A DNA stretch of 30,658 bases from CAYVXE01 sp964455375 (lineage in GTDB: Bacteria > Zhuqueibacterota > Zhuqueibacteria > Oceanimicrobiales > Oceanimicrobiaceae): assembly GCA_964455375.1 (NCBI GenBank), contig CAYVXE010000045.1:1-30658 (forward strand), given 5' to 3'. The notes under the pieces were generated by a model. It did not search any database and was not told the origin of the DNA. It worked only from the letters and a program-made list of their open reading frames with translations. Positions 7,383 to 15,633 of this stretch are shown here, one piece after another; position 1 is the first letter of the stretch, and each line of letters starts with the position of its first letter. The translations under genes were made by a program, and so were the position numbers.

Positions 7383-9809
7383 ATGAAGCATTCAAAACAT
7401 GTCGTTTTCTTTTTCTTTATACTCGTTTTTGTCAAACAGGCACAAGCCCAACCTCTTCCAAACTATTACACCCGAACACAATTTCTCTTTACACCGGCTT
7501 CAGTGTTTGAAGACGGTTTGTTGGGTTTTGCAAATCCGGCAAATCTCGCTGTTCTGGCTAAACCGGAATTCAGGTTCGCCTGGTCTTCAGACGGTTCAGA
7601 GGTTGTTTCACTGCGCAACTGGGGTGTTTTTACCGGGATCTCACATTTAGGATTTTCTGTGCAGCGACAAAAATTTAACGGCATCGGGGTGACGGATTTC
7701 AAACTTTCCACAGCGGCCGGCTCACAGGCGCTTTCCTTTGGCCTGTCATACGGCTGGTCTGCCGGTAAAAATGATGCTTCAGGAAGAGAAAAACTTTTTT
7801 CGGTGGGTACAATTTTACGACCGTCAAAATATTTTTCCTTCGGGGTTACCGGCAATTTTTCTCTGGAAAGTCAAAACCGGGAGGGAGTTGCTGCCCTTGG
7901 CGTTCGTCCTCTGGGAACACCCAAACTCACACTTTTCGGCGATGCGGCGTTGCAAAAGGGAACAGATTTAGAAGATATCCCGTGGAGTGCAGGCGCAGCT
8001 TTTCAACTTCTGCCGGGGTTGACGGCCACAGGACGCTATTTTAAAAACAATACATTTACCATGGGGCTCTCCTTCAATTTTGGTCGACGTGGTCTTTCCA
8101 GCCAAAGTCATTTTGATTCAGATGCCAACCACCGTTTGCAAAGTTACATCATTCGCAGCGGCGGCAATAAACCGAGCTTCATGACCGGTCATTTCCAGCG
8201 GGCAAAATATTACACAGCCATGACCATGAAGGGAAGAGTTGATTATCTAAAATACAGACTCCTGGATTCGGGCAGAAAATCATTTTTCCAAATTCTAAAA
8301 AATATCAAAGCGGCGGAATCCGATCCCCGCATTCAGGCGGTGGCTCTGAATCTTTCCGCCATGCACATTATCCCTGAACAGGCGTGGGAAATCCGGGAAG
8401 CGCTAAAATCGGTTCAGAAGGCCGGGAAAAAAGTTCTGATTTTTATCGACACGCCTCGTATGACCGGTTACCATCTGGCTAGCGTGGCGGATAAAATCGT
8501 CCTCGATCCGCAGGGATCTATTTTATTGCGAGGCTACGTTTTAAGCAAAACATACTTCAAAGGAACACTTGACAAACTCGGACTCGGTTTTGATGAATGG
8601 CGTTTGTTTAAATACAAATCAGCCGCCGAAGTCCTCAGTCGCACCGATATGTCGGATGCGGATCGCGAACAATTACAAGACTACATCGATGATTGGTACG
8701 ACTTAACCCGACAAGATGTGTGCGCCTCCCGCAATTTTCCCGTTAAAAAATTTGATCAACTCATCGATGAACAGACGTATTTTGACGCCCGGCAGGCTTT
8801 GAAATCCGGGCTGGTGGACACCCTCGCCCGCTGGTCAGAGGTCGATGGTTTGATTGCAGAGTTAACCAAAACAAAAAAGAAGCGAGTGCGCCCGGAGCAA
8901 CTTTTGTCAAATTCGCTTCCTCAGCAAAATTGGGGCATTCAACCGAAGATTGCCGTGGTCTATGGCCTCGGCGTTTGTGCCATGGATGAAGGCATCAAAG
9001 CGCGTTGGTTGAAAAAAGTCTTCCTTGCATTAGCCAAAAATCGTTTCGTGAAAGCCGTGGTGTTCCGAGTAGACTCTCCGGGCGGCGACGGCATGGCCAG
9101 CGATGTAGTTGCTGAAGCCGTGCGAACTTGCCGCAAAAATAAACCGGTGATTATTTCGCAGGGTCAGGTTGCAGCGTCCGGTGGCTACTGGCTTTCTATG
9201 TACGGAGATGCAATTCTCGCAGCGCCAAATACCATCACCGGCTCCATCGGTGTCATCTTTGGCTGGCTCTATGATAAATCTTTTGGAGAAAAGTTAGGTC
9301 TCACATCAGACCTGGTGCAGAAGGGAAAACATGCCGATTTGGGTTCCGGTATCCGGCTCCCTTTTCTGAATCTGCAAGTCCCGGCCAGAAATCTGAATGA
9401 TGAGGAAAGAAAGAAAGCATCTGAACTCATTTTGAATGCTTATGAAGACTTTGTTCTCAAGGTGGCCGAGGGACGGAAACTTCCTGTTGCGCGGGTCAAA
9501 GAAATTGCACAGGGACATGTTTACTCCGGTAAAGAAGGCAAAAGGTTAAAGCTGGTGGACAAACTCGGTGGTATGCTCGAAGCAATTGAACTGGCAAAAG
9601 CAAAAGCGGGATTAACCGGCAAAGAGGATGTGCAGATTATCGAAGTTCCCGCGAATAAAGGTCTGCTGAACCTGCAAAGCAAACTTTCGCCATTTGGATT
9701 TTCTGTAAAAAACGACCCGACACTGCGCTTCATCCGATTTTTAACCACGCAGAACGGTAAAGCAACTTCGATCCTTTTACCGGGAATGTACCCGGACACA
9801 ACCAATTGA
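7383..9809 (+). CDS. sppA: SppA-type serine protease with N-terminal barrel-like domain
   Basis: Signal peptide peptidase A homologue of 808 aa. ATG 7383 was chosen over an upstream GTG because it has an AAAGGGA site and begins a clean signal peptide (phenylalanine-rich core, AQA-QP cleavage near residue 22). Residues about 25-235 contain a FANPAN motif and many alternating short beta strands, resembling an outer-membrane barrel domain. Residues about 265-800 hold two tandem SppA modules. The first has the catalytic Lys412 (FKYKSAAE) and the second the nucleophile Ser599 (VAASGGYW), the Lys/Ser dyad of 67K-type SppA. SppA normally degrades cleaved signal peptides at the inner membrane; the barrel extension suggests another site or substrate (inference). 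A DUF6526 gene follows after 40 bases. Confidence 0.9.
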   Translation: MKHSKHVVFFFFILVFVKQAQAQPLPNYYTRTQFLFTPASVFEDGLLGFANPANLAVLAKPEFRFAWSSDGSEVVSLRNWGVFTGISHLGFSVQRQKFNGIGVTDFKLSTAAGSQALSFGLSYGWSAGKNDASGREKLFSVGTILRPSKYFSFGVTGNFSLESQNREGVAALGVRPLGTPKLTLFGDAALQKGTDLEDIPWSAGAAFQLLPGLTATGRYFKNNTFTMGLSFNFGRRGLSSQSHFDSDANHRLQSYIIRSGGNKPSFMTGHFQRAKYYTAMTMKGRVDYLKYRLLDSGRKSFFQILKNIKAAESDPRIQAVALNLSAMHIIPEQAWEIREALKSVQKAGKKVLIFIDTPRMTGYHLASVADKIVLDPQGSILLRGYVLSKTYFKGTLDKLGLGFDEWRLFKYKSAAEVLSRTDMSDADREQLQDYIDDWYDLTRQDVCASRNFPVKKFDQLIDEQTYFDARQALKSGLVDTLARWSEVDGLIAELTKTKKKRVRPEQLLSNSLPQQNWGIQPKIAVVYGLGVCAMDEGIKARWLKKVFLALAKNRFVKAVVFRVDSPGGDGMASDVVAEAVRTCRKNKPVIISQGQVAASGGYWLSMYGDAILAAPNTITGSIGVIFGWLYDKSFGEKLGLTSDLVQKGKHADLGSGIRLPFLNLQVPARNLNDEERKKASELILNAYEDFVLKVAEGRKLPVARVKEIAQGHVYSGKEGKRLKLVDKLGGMLEAIELAKAKAGLTGKEDVQIIEVPANKGLLNLQSKLSPFGFSVKNDPTLRFIRFLTTQNGKATSILLPGMYPDTTN

Positions 9810-9849
9810 TTAAATCATTTTTTATTTTTCAAATCTAACGGGGGGAAAC

Positions 9850-10278
9850 ATGAATCAAAATTATGCCAATCACCGACGCATTATACCGATGTTCCACATC
9901 TTTACATTTCTGCTCATCGTTGCCGTTTTCATCGGCGCACTGGTGAATTTATTTCATTCATTCGGGACCGGCAATCTATACAGCGCGTCACTGATCGTCG
10001 TTATCGCGATTATTCTTGGGTTTCAATTTTATTATCTGAGAATTTTTCCGCTAAAAGCACAGGATCGTGCCATCCGCACCGAAGAAAATTTTCGTCACTA
10101 TGTCCTGACCGGGAAGCCTCTTGATGCGAATTTAAGCATCCGACAAATCATCGGCTTACGATTTGCAGAAGATGAAGAATTTTTAGAGTTGGAGAAAAAA
10201 GCAGTGGCAGAGAATCTCTCGGAAAATGACATCAAAAAAGCCATCGAAAATTGGAAAGCTGACACTTACCGGGTCTGA
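9850..10278 (+). CDS. DUF6526 family membrane protein
   Basis: The 142-aa protein has two transmembrane helices (about 14-36 and 42-64) and a soluble C-terminal helical part. It opens with QNYANHRRIIPMFH, which with RIFPLKAQDRAIRTEE and LRFAEDEEF matches the pattern I associate with DUF6526. Function is unknown. The start has the strongest ribosome-binding site in the window (a run of six G followed by AAAC). The 40-base gap after sppA suggests a shared transcript. Confidence 0.8.
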   Translation: MNQNYANHRRIIPMFHIFTFLLIVAVFIGALVNLFHSFGTGNLYSASLIVVIAIILGFQFYYLRIFPLKAQDRAIRTEENFRHYVLTGKPLDANLSIRQIIGLRFAEDEEFLELEKKAVAENLSENDIKKAIENWKADTYRV

Positions 10279-10297
10279 TTCAACATTCGTTTCAATG

Positions 10298-10385
10298 ATT
10301 AGCCGCAGAAAAAAACCAACTATTATTGAGATGCAATAGAAAAACCCGCTCTATCTGTGTTTGTCGCAATCTATCGGTGATTAAA
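10298..10385. repeat. Palindromic repeat, degenerate copy 6
   Basis: The right arm is well kept (TATCTGTGTTTGTCGCAATC, then TATCGGTGATTAAA). The left arm is decayed (TTAGCCGCAGAA). It lies between the convergent DUF6526 and amidase genes, 3 kb from the main array, so the element is dispersed rather than only tandem. Confidence 0.75.
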
Positions 10386-10406
10386 AAGTTGAAATAACCG
10401 ATTAAC

Positions 10407-11438
10407 TTAAGACTTCATTCCCGGCCAGGAGGACATTGGTTCTGCGGATTGGACAATATTCATCCCCGCATCGGCAAATTTCTGAAATGCTCTATCGGCA
10501 TCATCGGTGTAATCGATGATGCCCGGAATTACCACCGACGACATACAATCTTCAAGCAGGTAAACTTTCTTTGCCAGCTCAATATCAGACCTGCGAATGG
10601 ATTGCAGCAAATCCTCGATGGTCCAGGCAACGCAATGGCTTTTTGCCTGTCCGGCGATAATCACCGCGTCAAACTGCAACAATTTCTGTACAAAAGAGGT
10701 ATTGCGATAAGCGATGGCATTCCCTTCCTGGTCATCCAAAACTTCCGGACTTAATACCGAGTAATTTTCCGTCCAGGCGTTATTCCCCTTAATTTGAAAA
10801 TCCGGTTGACTGTAACGGGCGATGGAATGAAAAAAAATGGCTTCCTCAACAGCAGACACTAATGCGTGCCCGATTCCACCAAGCATGGCATGGTACGGCC
10901 AGATAGTCAACTCATATTTATTTCCTCCATGAAGCTGCTTTACATAATGTTCCAGATATCGCCGACCGAAATCTTTATCAACTCCAAGAACCTTGCATAA
11001 TTCTTCATTAAATTGCCAGCGCCCTTTTTGAATGTCATCGATGGTGACAAGCGTAAAGGGTTCCGGGTGCTCCCCCTTTTTATTAACCAGAAAAACAGCG
11101 TGAAAAATTTGCATAACCTGATGCGTGTCCATCGTCGGGCAAATCTCTGTTATTGTATTCAAATTACGATAAATAAATTCGCATAACCGGCGGTTGTCAT
11201 CCACTGCACCTGTTCCGGAACGACCACCGACGAACAACTCAAAATCGGGGATACAAAACGTATTCTGCACATCCACCGGCATCAAACAGACGCGGGATTT
11301 ATCTTTGGCTGCAGGCTTAATTTTATGTTCCTTAGCCCATTTTTCCGCTTCACTGGCACGATCCCGGTATGGCACTTTCCACACATGACCAACTTTTTCA
11401 GAATTATAGTGTGAAGGCATAGGTAATTCTTTAGTCAT
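10407..11438 (-). CDS. Nicotinamidase-like cysteine hydrolase (isochorismatase fold), long form
   Basis: The fold and active site are those of nicotinamidases. The triad is Asp56 (MPVDVQNTF), Lys217 (QIKGNNAWTENYS) and Cys269 (AGQAKSHCVAWT). Metal-site residues are Asp104, His106 (MDTHQ) and His113. The WPYHAMLGGIGH segment is also characteristic. At 343 aa it is much longer than usual (about 180-220), because of a 45-residue N-terminal extension and an insert before WPYH. It is downstream of a nicotinate phosphoribosyltransferase on the same strand, which supports nicotinamide to nicotinate conversion in NAD salvage (inference); a related amide substrate is possible. An AGGGGA site precedes the start. 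Confidence 0.82.
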   Translation of the reverse strand: MTKELPMPSHYNSEKVGHVWKVPYRDRASEAEKWAKEHKIKPAAKDKSRVCLMPVDVQNTFCIPDFELFVGGRSGTGAVDDNRRLCEFIYRNLNTITEICPTMDTHQVMQIFHAVFLVNKKGEHPEPFTLVTIDDIQKGRWQFNEELCKVLGVDKDFGRRYLEHYVKQLHGGNKYELTIWPYHAMLGGIGHALVSAVEEAIFFHSIARYSQPDFQIKGNNAWTENYSVLSPEVLDDQEGNAIAYRNTSFVQKLLQFDAVIIAGQAKSHCVAWTIEDLLQSIRRSDIELAKKVYLLEDCMSSVVIPGIIDYTDDADRAFQKFADAGMNIVQSAEPMSSWPGMKS

Positions 11439-11781
11439 ACCAATTCCCCTTATCGTTTGATTTATTTCGTGATTGACCTAAAATATTCTATTTTTACAAT
11501 AGGTGTCATTCCGAATTCAGCGGCTGCCGAACCGAAACGACAAGACAGAAAAGGTGCTTTTAGTCAAATACAACGTAGTGACTCACGGAAAACAGCTTTG
11601 TCTCTCATTCTTATCCGGCAGCTATTCACAGGAGTTAACCTGAGTAGCATTTCGCAGCTATGTCGTCACCTTCAACACAACGACGTAGAGTCGAAAGGTC
11701 TCACTCAATCAAATTTCTCACTCCCCACAAAAAAAACGTCAGGAAATTTGAGAAGACATTTGGCGTTTTGGGGACGACAGA
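11439..11781. other. 343-base non-coding gap with hairpin-forming sequence
   Basis: No convincing gene lies between the two NAD-salvage genes. The plus-strand frame open here (11457-11873) runs into the phosphoribosyltransferase gene and resembles nothing. There is an imperfect hairpin at 11621-11648 (GCTA..CAGG / CCTG..TAGC). A GTCATTCCGAATTCAGC stretch at 11505-11521 looks like a dispersed intergenic repeat. Only one copy is in the window, so this could not be confirmed. Confidence 0.4.
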
Positions 11782-13026
11782 TTATTCCACCTTTTTCAAC
11801 CGACTGTTCGGCCGGTATTCACGCCCGACTTTTGCAAGATTCTTACCATTCAACCGCACCGCATCAGCGGTAAAGTCATACTGCCCCGAAAGAATCCAAC
11901 TGCCCACGGCGTAGATATCCACCGGAACCTGCAACGTTTCAAACCTGTCTATTTTTTCAGGATTAAACCCGCCGGAAACGATTATCTTCACATGCTTGAA
12001 TCCCTCCATGTCCAGCGCATGCCTCACTTTTTCCACAAGCCGCGGGATGACACCAAATTTTTCTTTATTGGGCAAACTCGTATCATCTGTTAAGGACTTA
12101 TCGATCAAATTACCGGCAGTATCGAGACGGACGCCCCAGAGCTTCTCCCCCAAACACCGGGCAGCCTCCAGAGATGTTTTCACACAATCATTCTCAAAAT
12201 CAACCAGAGCGATCGTATTTACCTCCGGATAATAGTGGTTAAATTTTTCAGCAGCCAGAGTCGAGTTCCCATTATAAGAAACGATCATTGCATGCGGAAT
12301 CGTTCCCATCCCTTTTCCACCAAACCATGACGCCATGGCATTGGAGGCGACCGCGCTCATTCCACCGAGATGAGCAGCGTAACCGTCGCCATCCTGAAGC
12401 CAGAAATGGTCAAACCGGTCGGTAAAAAACAAAACCGGTTTACCTTTGGCAGCCTGCACCACCGTCCGGGAATTTGTATGAATTTTCGTTCGACGTGCCA
12501 GCACACCGAGATAGACCGACTCCAGATGGGCAAAAAAAGAATACTCCCCTTCGATGTGCATCGCGGTCTCCCAGGCGGAAAGTTCTTCACTATCATACAT
12601 AGAATAAACATCAATTTCATGAAACTTATCCACCCAAAGCCGGTCAAGTTCAACACCAAGGCGAAGCCGCTCCTCTACCAAACCAGCCAGGTCACCAACA
12701 TGATGCTTCTGTACATTTTGGTTTAATTCCCTTTTTGTCTTTAAAAGACGTTCAAACAAATGCTGTGCCTGATGATAATCTCTATAATAACCCGTAGCAC
12801 ATTTCAGAATTTCAATTGCTTCGTCTATACCACAAATAAAGACTTTCTCATTTTTCTGAAAAATCTGATGCGTGATTTTTTGGTGCTCGCCTTCCTGTTC
12901 TAAAATTCGTTTTGTTCGCCAGAAATAAACCGCCGAACGGTAGCCCGACCGCAGTTCATGAACGGGTAAATCAAAGTTTTCAGCTCCCAACCTTTTCTTC
13001 GTGGTGACTTCTCTTTCTGTGCTCAT
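11782..13026 (-). CDS. pncB: Nicotinate phosphoribosyltransferase
   Basis: Cytoplasmic enzyme of 414 aa that joins nicotinate to PRPP to give nicotinate mononucleotide, an NAD salvage step. The order of motifs fits the family: an N-terminal ELRSGYRSAVYFWRTKRIL region, the RFDHFWLQDGDGYAAHLGG and GTIPHAMI loops, TIALVDFEND, and the C-terminal phosphate-binding SGGFNPEKIDRFE and VDIYAVGSWIL segments. It resembles the shorter archaeal-like form rather than E. coli PncB. A GGAAG site lies upstream of ATG. It is divergent from rho across 349 bases and first in a two-gene run with the nicotinamidase-like gene. Confidence 0.88.
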   Translation of the reverse strand: MSTEREVTTKKRLGAENFDLPVHELRSGYRSAVYFWRTKRILEQEGEHQKITHQIFQKNEKVFICGIDEAIEILKCATGYYRDYHQAQHLFERLLKTKRELNQNVQKHHVGDLAGLVEERLRLGVELDRLWVDKFHEIDVYSMYDSEELSAWETAMHIEGEYSFFAHLESVYLGVLARRTKIHTNSRTVVQAAKGKPVLFFTDRFDHFWLQDGDGYAAHLGGMSAVASNAMASWFGGKGMGTIPHAMIVSYNGNSTLAAEKFNHYYPEVNTIALVDFENDCVKTSLEAARCLGEKLWGVRLDTAGNLIDKSLTDDTSLPNKEKFGVIPRLVEKVRHALDMEGFKHVKIIVSGGFNPEKIDRFETLQVPVDIYAVGSWILSGQYDFTADAVRLNGKNLAKVGREYRPNSRLKKVE

Positions 13027-13297
13027 TGTCTATCGCTTCCGTAAGTTGATCTTTTTTTGTGCAAAGTTAATATTTTTAAGACGATTTGCAACAAAATTAA
13101 CAGCAGAATCTCAAGATAATTCAAAACCTGCATTATTTTTGTTCCTACATCCTTTTAATTTACGTTTTTCCTTGATCTTAATGCTATTATTGCCTAATTG
13201 TATCAGCATATCCATCTTCAGAAACAACGTCCATTCTAAAACAAGTCACTGAAACTGAACCACATATTTATTTTACCATAAATGCGGTCCGCTCACT

Positions 13298-13334
13298 TTG
13301 CAAAATTTGCAATTGGTCAGTATGAATTGACCAA
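13298..13334. promoter_or_regulatory. Two adjacent inverted repeats in the rho leader
   Basis: TTGCAAA-A-TTTGCAA (13298-13312) is directly followed by TTGGTCA-N8-TGACCAA (13313-13334). Both are perfect 7-bp arms, 42 bases before the rho start. They could be operator half-sites or leader hairpins. The rest of the 349-base pncB-rho gap (13027-13375) is AT-rich and shows no gene. Confidence 0.45.
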
Positions 13335-13375
13335 AGGTCTAAACAAGAATTTTAAAAAACAGGAAATGATTTAAT

Positions 13376-14479
13376 ATGTCGCAAACAGTCAGTGGTGTTC
13401 TGAATTATCTGAAACAAGGCGGAGGGTTTCTGCGAGATCCCAGCCGTTCTTTTAAACCTTGCCGTGGAGACGTCTGGGTTTCATCGAAATTGATCCGTGA
13501 GTATAAATTGGCAGAAGGGGCATTGGTCACCGGAACTTCCAGCAAAGGGCAAAAGAGCATGAGTCTGACTACCGTCGAATCTATTTGTGGATTGCCACCA
13601 AAACAGTTTCGAGCACGCGCTTTATTTGACCGCCTGGTAGCTGTCAACCCCAGCGACAGATTTCATCTTGGGAAGAACGGTAACATAACTATGCGCATCG
13701 TCGAACTGATCGCCCCCATCGGTAAAGGCACCCGCGGGCTCATTGTGGCATCGCCGAAATCTGGAAAAACCAGAATCTTGCAGGAAATTGCCGCCGCAAT
13801 TCATGCAAGCGAACCAGAAGCCCGCATCATTGTTTTGCTCATCGACGAAAGGCCTGAAGAGGTCACTGACTTTCGTCGCAACGTGAAAGCGGAAGTGCTG
13901 GCGAGTTCAAATGATCAGAGTATTGAATCGCATGTTAATCTAGCAGAAATGACCCTGGCACATGTGCGCTGCGAATTAGAATGCGGTCGTGACATCGTGG
14001 TGCTCGTCGATAGCATCACGCGGATGGCCCGGGCATTTAACAATTCCGGCGCCGGAGGAACCCGCACCCTGTCCGGCGGATTGGGAGCTAAAGCGCTTGA
14101 AATTCCACGACGCTTCTTCGGACTGGCACGCAATATAGAAAACGGCGGTTCTGTAACCGTAATCGCCACGGCACTTGTGGAAACCGGCTCACGCATGGAT
14201 GACCTCATTTTTGAAGAATTCAAAGGAACAGGCAACAGTGAAATTGTCCTTGATCGTTCATTGGCAGATTCCAGAATCTTTCCCGCCATCAATCTGCAGG
14301 CCAGCGGCACCCGGAAAGAAGAGATGCTTTACTCAGAAGATGAAATGGATGGACTTGTGGCTCTACGCCGTTCGTTGGCGGACAGCGAACCGAAAGCAGC
14401 CATGCTTAGTCTGTTAAAACTCATTGCCGATATCCCGACCAATGGCGAATTGCTGCAGCAACTGGCAAAGAATCTTTAA
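13376..14479 (+). CDS. rho: Transcription termination factor Rho, short form
   Basis: Hexameric RNA-dependent ATPase that ends transcription. The 367-aa protein starts directly at the RNA-binding cold-shock domain. Motifs: GGGFLRD (16-21) for primary RNA binding, Walker A ASPKSGKT (K131), LLIDERPEEVTDF with the catalytic-type Glu158, Walker B VVLVDSITRMARAFN (D212), the TLSGGLGAKAL Q-loop and EEFKGTGNSEI. An in-frame TGA three codons upstream of the ATG rules out a longer N-terminus, so the helix bundle of E. coli Rho (419 aa) is absent. The first aromatic of the usual GFGFLR motif is Gly, and Walker A reads SPKSGKT instead of the common PPKAGKT. It may be a second, divergent Rho. yaiI follows after 21 bases. 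Confidence 0.9.
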   Translation: MSQTVSGVLNYLKQGGGFLRDPSRSFKPCRGDVWVSSKLIREYKLAEGALVTGTSSKGQKSMSLTTVESICGLPPKQFRARALFDRLVAVNPSDRFHLGKNGNITMRIVELIAPIGKGTRGLIVASPKSGKTRILQEIAAAIHASEPEARIIVLLIDERPEEVTDFRRNVKAEVLASSNDQSIESHVNLAEMTLAHVRCELECGRDIVVLVDSITRMARAFNNSGAGGTRTLSGGLGAKALEIPRRFFGLARNIENGGSVTVIATALVETGSRMDDLIFEEFKGTGNSEIVLDRSLADSRIFPAINLQASGTRKEEMLYSEDEMDGLVALRRSLADSEPKAAMLSLLKLIADIPTNGELLQQLAKNL

Positions 14480-14500
14480 GAATACCGGGAATTCACGTTT

Positions 14501-14953
14501 ATGCACATTTGGGTAGATGCCGATGCCTGCCCCAGAGCCATCAAAGATATTTTATACCGGGCAGCTAACCGGGTGCAGATTCTATTGACTCTTGTAGCCA
14601 ATAAACCATTATCTATCCCCCGTTCTGACACTATCAACTCAATCCTTGTGCCTGGCGGTTTTGATGTGGCAGATAATCACATCATCCGGCACGTTCAAAA
14701 AAATGATCTAGTCATCACCGCTGACATTCCACTCGCTGCTGAAGTGATCAAAAAAAACGCATACGCTCTTAGCCCCAGAGGACAGTTTTTTACCACAGAC
14801 AATATCCGGGAGCGGTTATCGCTACGAAACTTCATGAATGAATTGCGCAGCAGCGGCGTGGAAACCGGCGGACCTGCTGCTTTCAAACAAAAAAATTGTC
14901 ACGCATTTGCAAATCAGTTGGACCGGTTTCTGGCAAAGCACTCCGGCGCCTGA
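14501..14953 (+). CDS. yaiI: UPF0178/YaiI family protein
   Basis: The 150-aa protein has the family hallmarks: WVDADACPRAIKDIL at the N-terminus, NKPLSIPRS, VPGGFDVADNHI, DLVITADIPLAAEVI with a conserved Asp, and the GGP-AF motif near the C-terminus. It has a PIN/NYN-like fold with acidic residues suggestive of a nuclease, but its activity is not established. The length is typical. It begins 21 bases after rho on the same strand, so the two are probably co-transcribed. Confidence 0.88.
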   Translation: MHIWVDADACPRAIKDILYRAANRVQILLTLVANKPLSIPRSDTINSILVPGGFDVADNHIIRHVQKNDLVITADIPLAAEVIKKNAYALSPRGQFFTTDNIRERLSLRNFMNELRSSGVETGGPAAFKQKNCHAFANQLDRFLAKHSGA

Positions 14954-15012
14954 ACGACTTTTCTTTTCAACTTGTCAGGGTACTAATTTAAGCTCAGAAG
15001 AAATGAAATTTA

Positions 15013-15465
15013 TTAGAACCTAGCCGCCGGATACCGTGTTTCTTCATGAGTTGTGCCACACGAGGCCGGCTGGCTCCATAGCCTCTCTCTTGCAATACCG
15101 CCTCTGGGACTGCCATAGGCTTGACGGCTCTCCGTATGGATCTTACTGATTTCCATCAGCAGCCTGTCATTGTCCCGAGCTCTCTGGCTTGCAGGTCGCC
15201 TGCTCCAGGCATAATAGTCACTCGGCTTGACTTGACCGGGAAATGCATATTGGCTGTCATGTCGATATTCACGAATCCAGCGACCCAGCATAGTGGAATT
15301 AATCCCCAGATTACGGGCAACCTCAGCAGCATTATCACATCTGGCCTCCGCAAGCTGAATCCCTTCTGCAAGACCGCGATCGAAAACTCGGGCAAGCCGG
15401 AAAAAGACGCCGGCAAAACTATCCGCATAAGAACAGAAGTGACCTAAATGAAAAAATACAAACAA
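15013..15465 (-). pseudogene. IS3-family transposase remnant (fused, frameshifted, truncated)
   Basis: The first 78 residues include an OrfA-type helix-turn-helix (AAEVARNLGINSTMLGRWIREY ends in AFPGQ). It then jumps at about 15231 directly into OrfB sequence (VKPSDYYAWSRRP, then ISKIHTESRQAYGSPR). The end of OrfA and start of OrfB are therefore deleted. After YGSPR (about 15100) the normal protein continues in another frame (QERGYGASRPRVAQLMKKHG), showing a frameshift. The catalytic DDE core is missing altogether. Terminal inverted repeats were not found. It marks an old insertion at the left edge of the AT-rich region. The rest of 14954-15633 has no other gene. Confidence 0.82.
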
Positions 15466-15546
15466 TGGGAAATCAGATGGTCACTCTAACGTCCGTGCTC
15501 TTTCCGTTTCGGGTTAATAAAAGATATGAAGCATCATTTATTTTTA

Positions 15547-15575
15547 TTGTCAATTACAATCGTCATGACTACATT
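15547..15575 (+). promoter_or_regulatory. Candidate promoter for the proton ATPase gene
   Basis: TTGTCA (15547-15552), a 17-base spacer and TACATT (15570-15575) lie 58 bases before the ATPase start. Each box has one mismatch to the sigma70 consensus or close to it. This is a pattern match only. Confidence 0.35.
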
Positions 15576-15633
15576 AAAACGCTAACCCGCTTTGCCCAAT
15601 TTACGCTGAACCAAAACAGAGGGAAGAACCAAA

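Noticed and set aside
9807..9826. Terminator after sppA
   Set aside because: TGAT-TAA-ATCA followed by T-rich sequence is a weak AT-only stem, and the closely following DUF6526 gene suggests read-through.
11457..11873. 138-aa plus-strand frame between the NAD-salvage genes
   Set aside because: It overlaps the end of pncB on the opposite strand, has no ribosome-binding site and resembles no family. It reads like a frame through repeat-like sequence.
15121..15447. 108-aa plus-strand frame at 15.1-15.4 kb
   Set aside because: Antisense to the IS3-type transposase remnant, which has clear family motifs on the minus strand.
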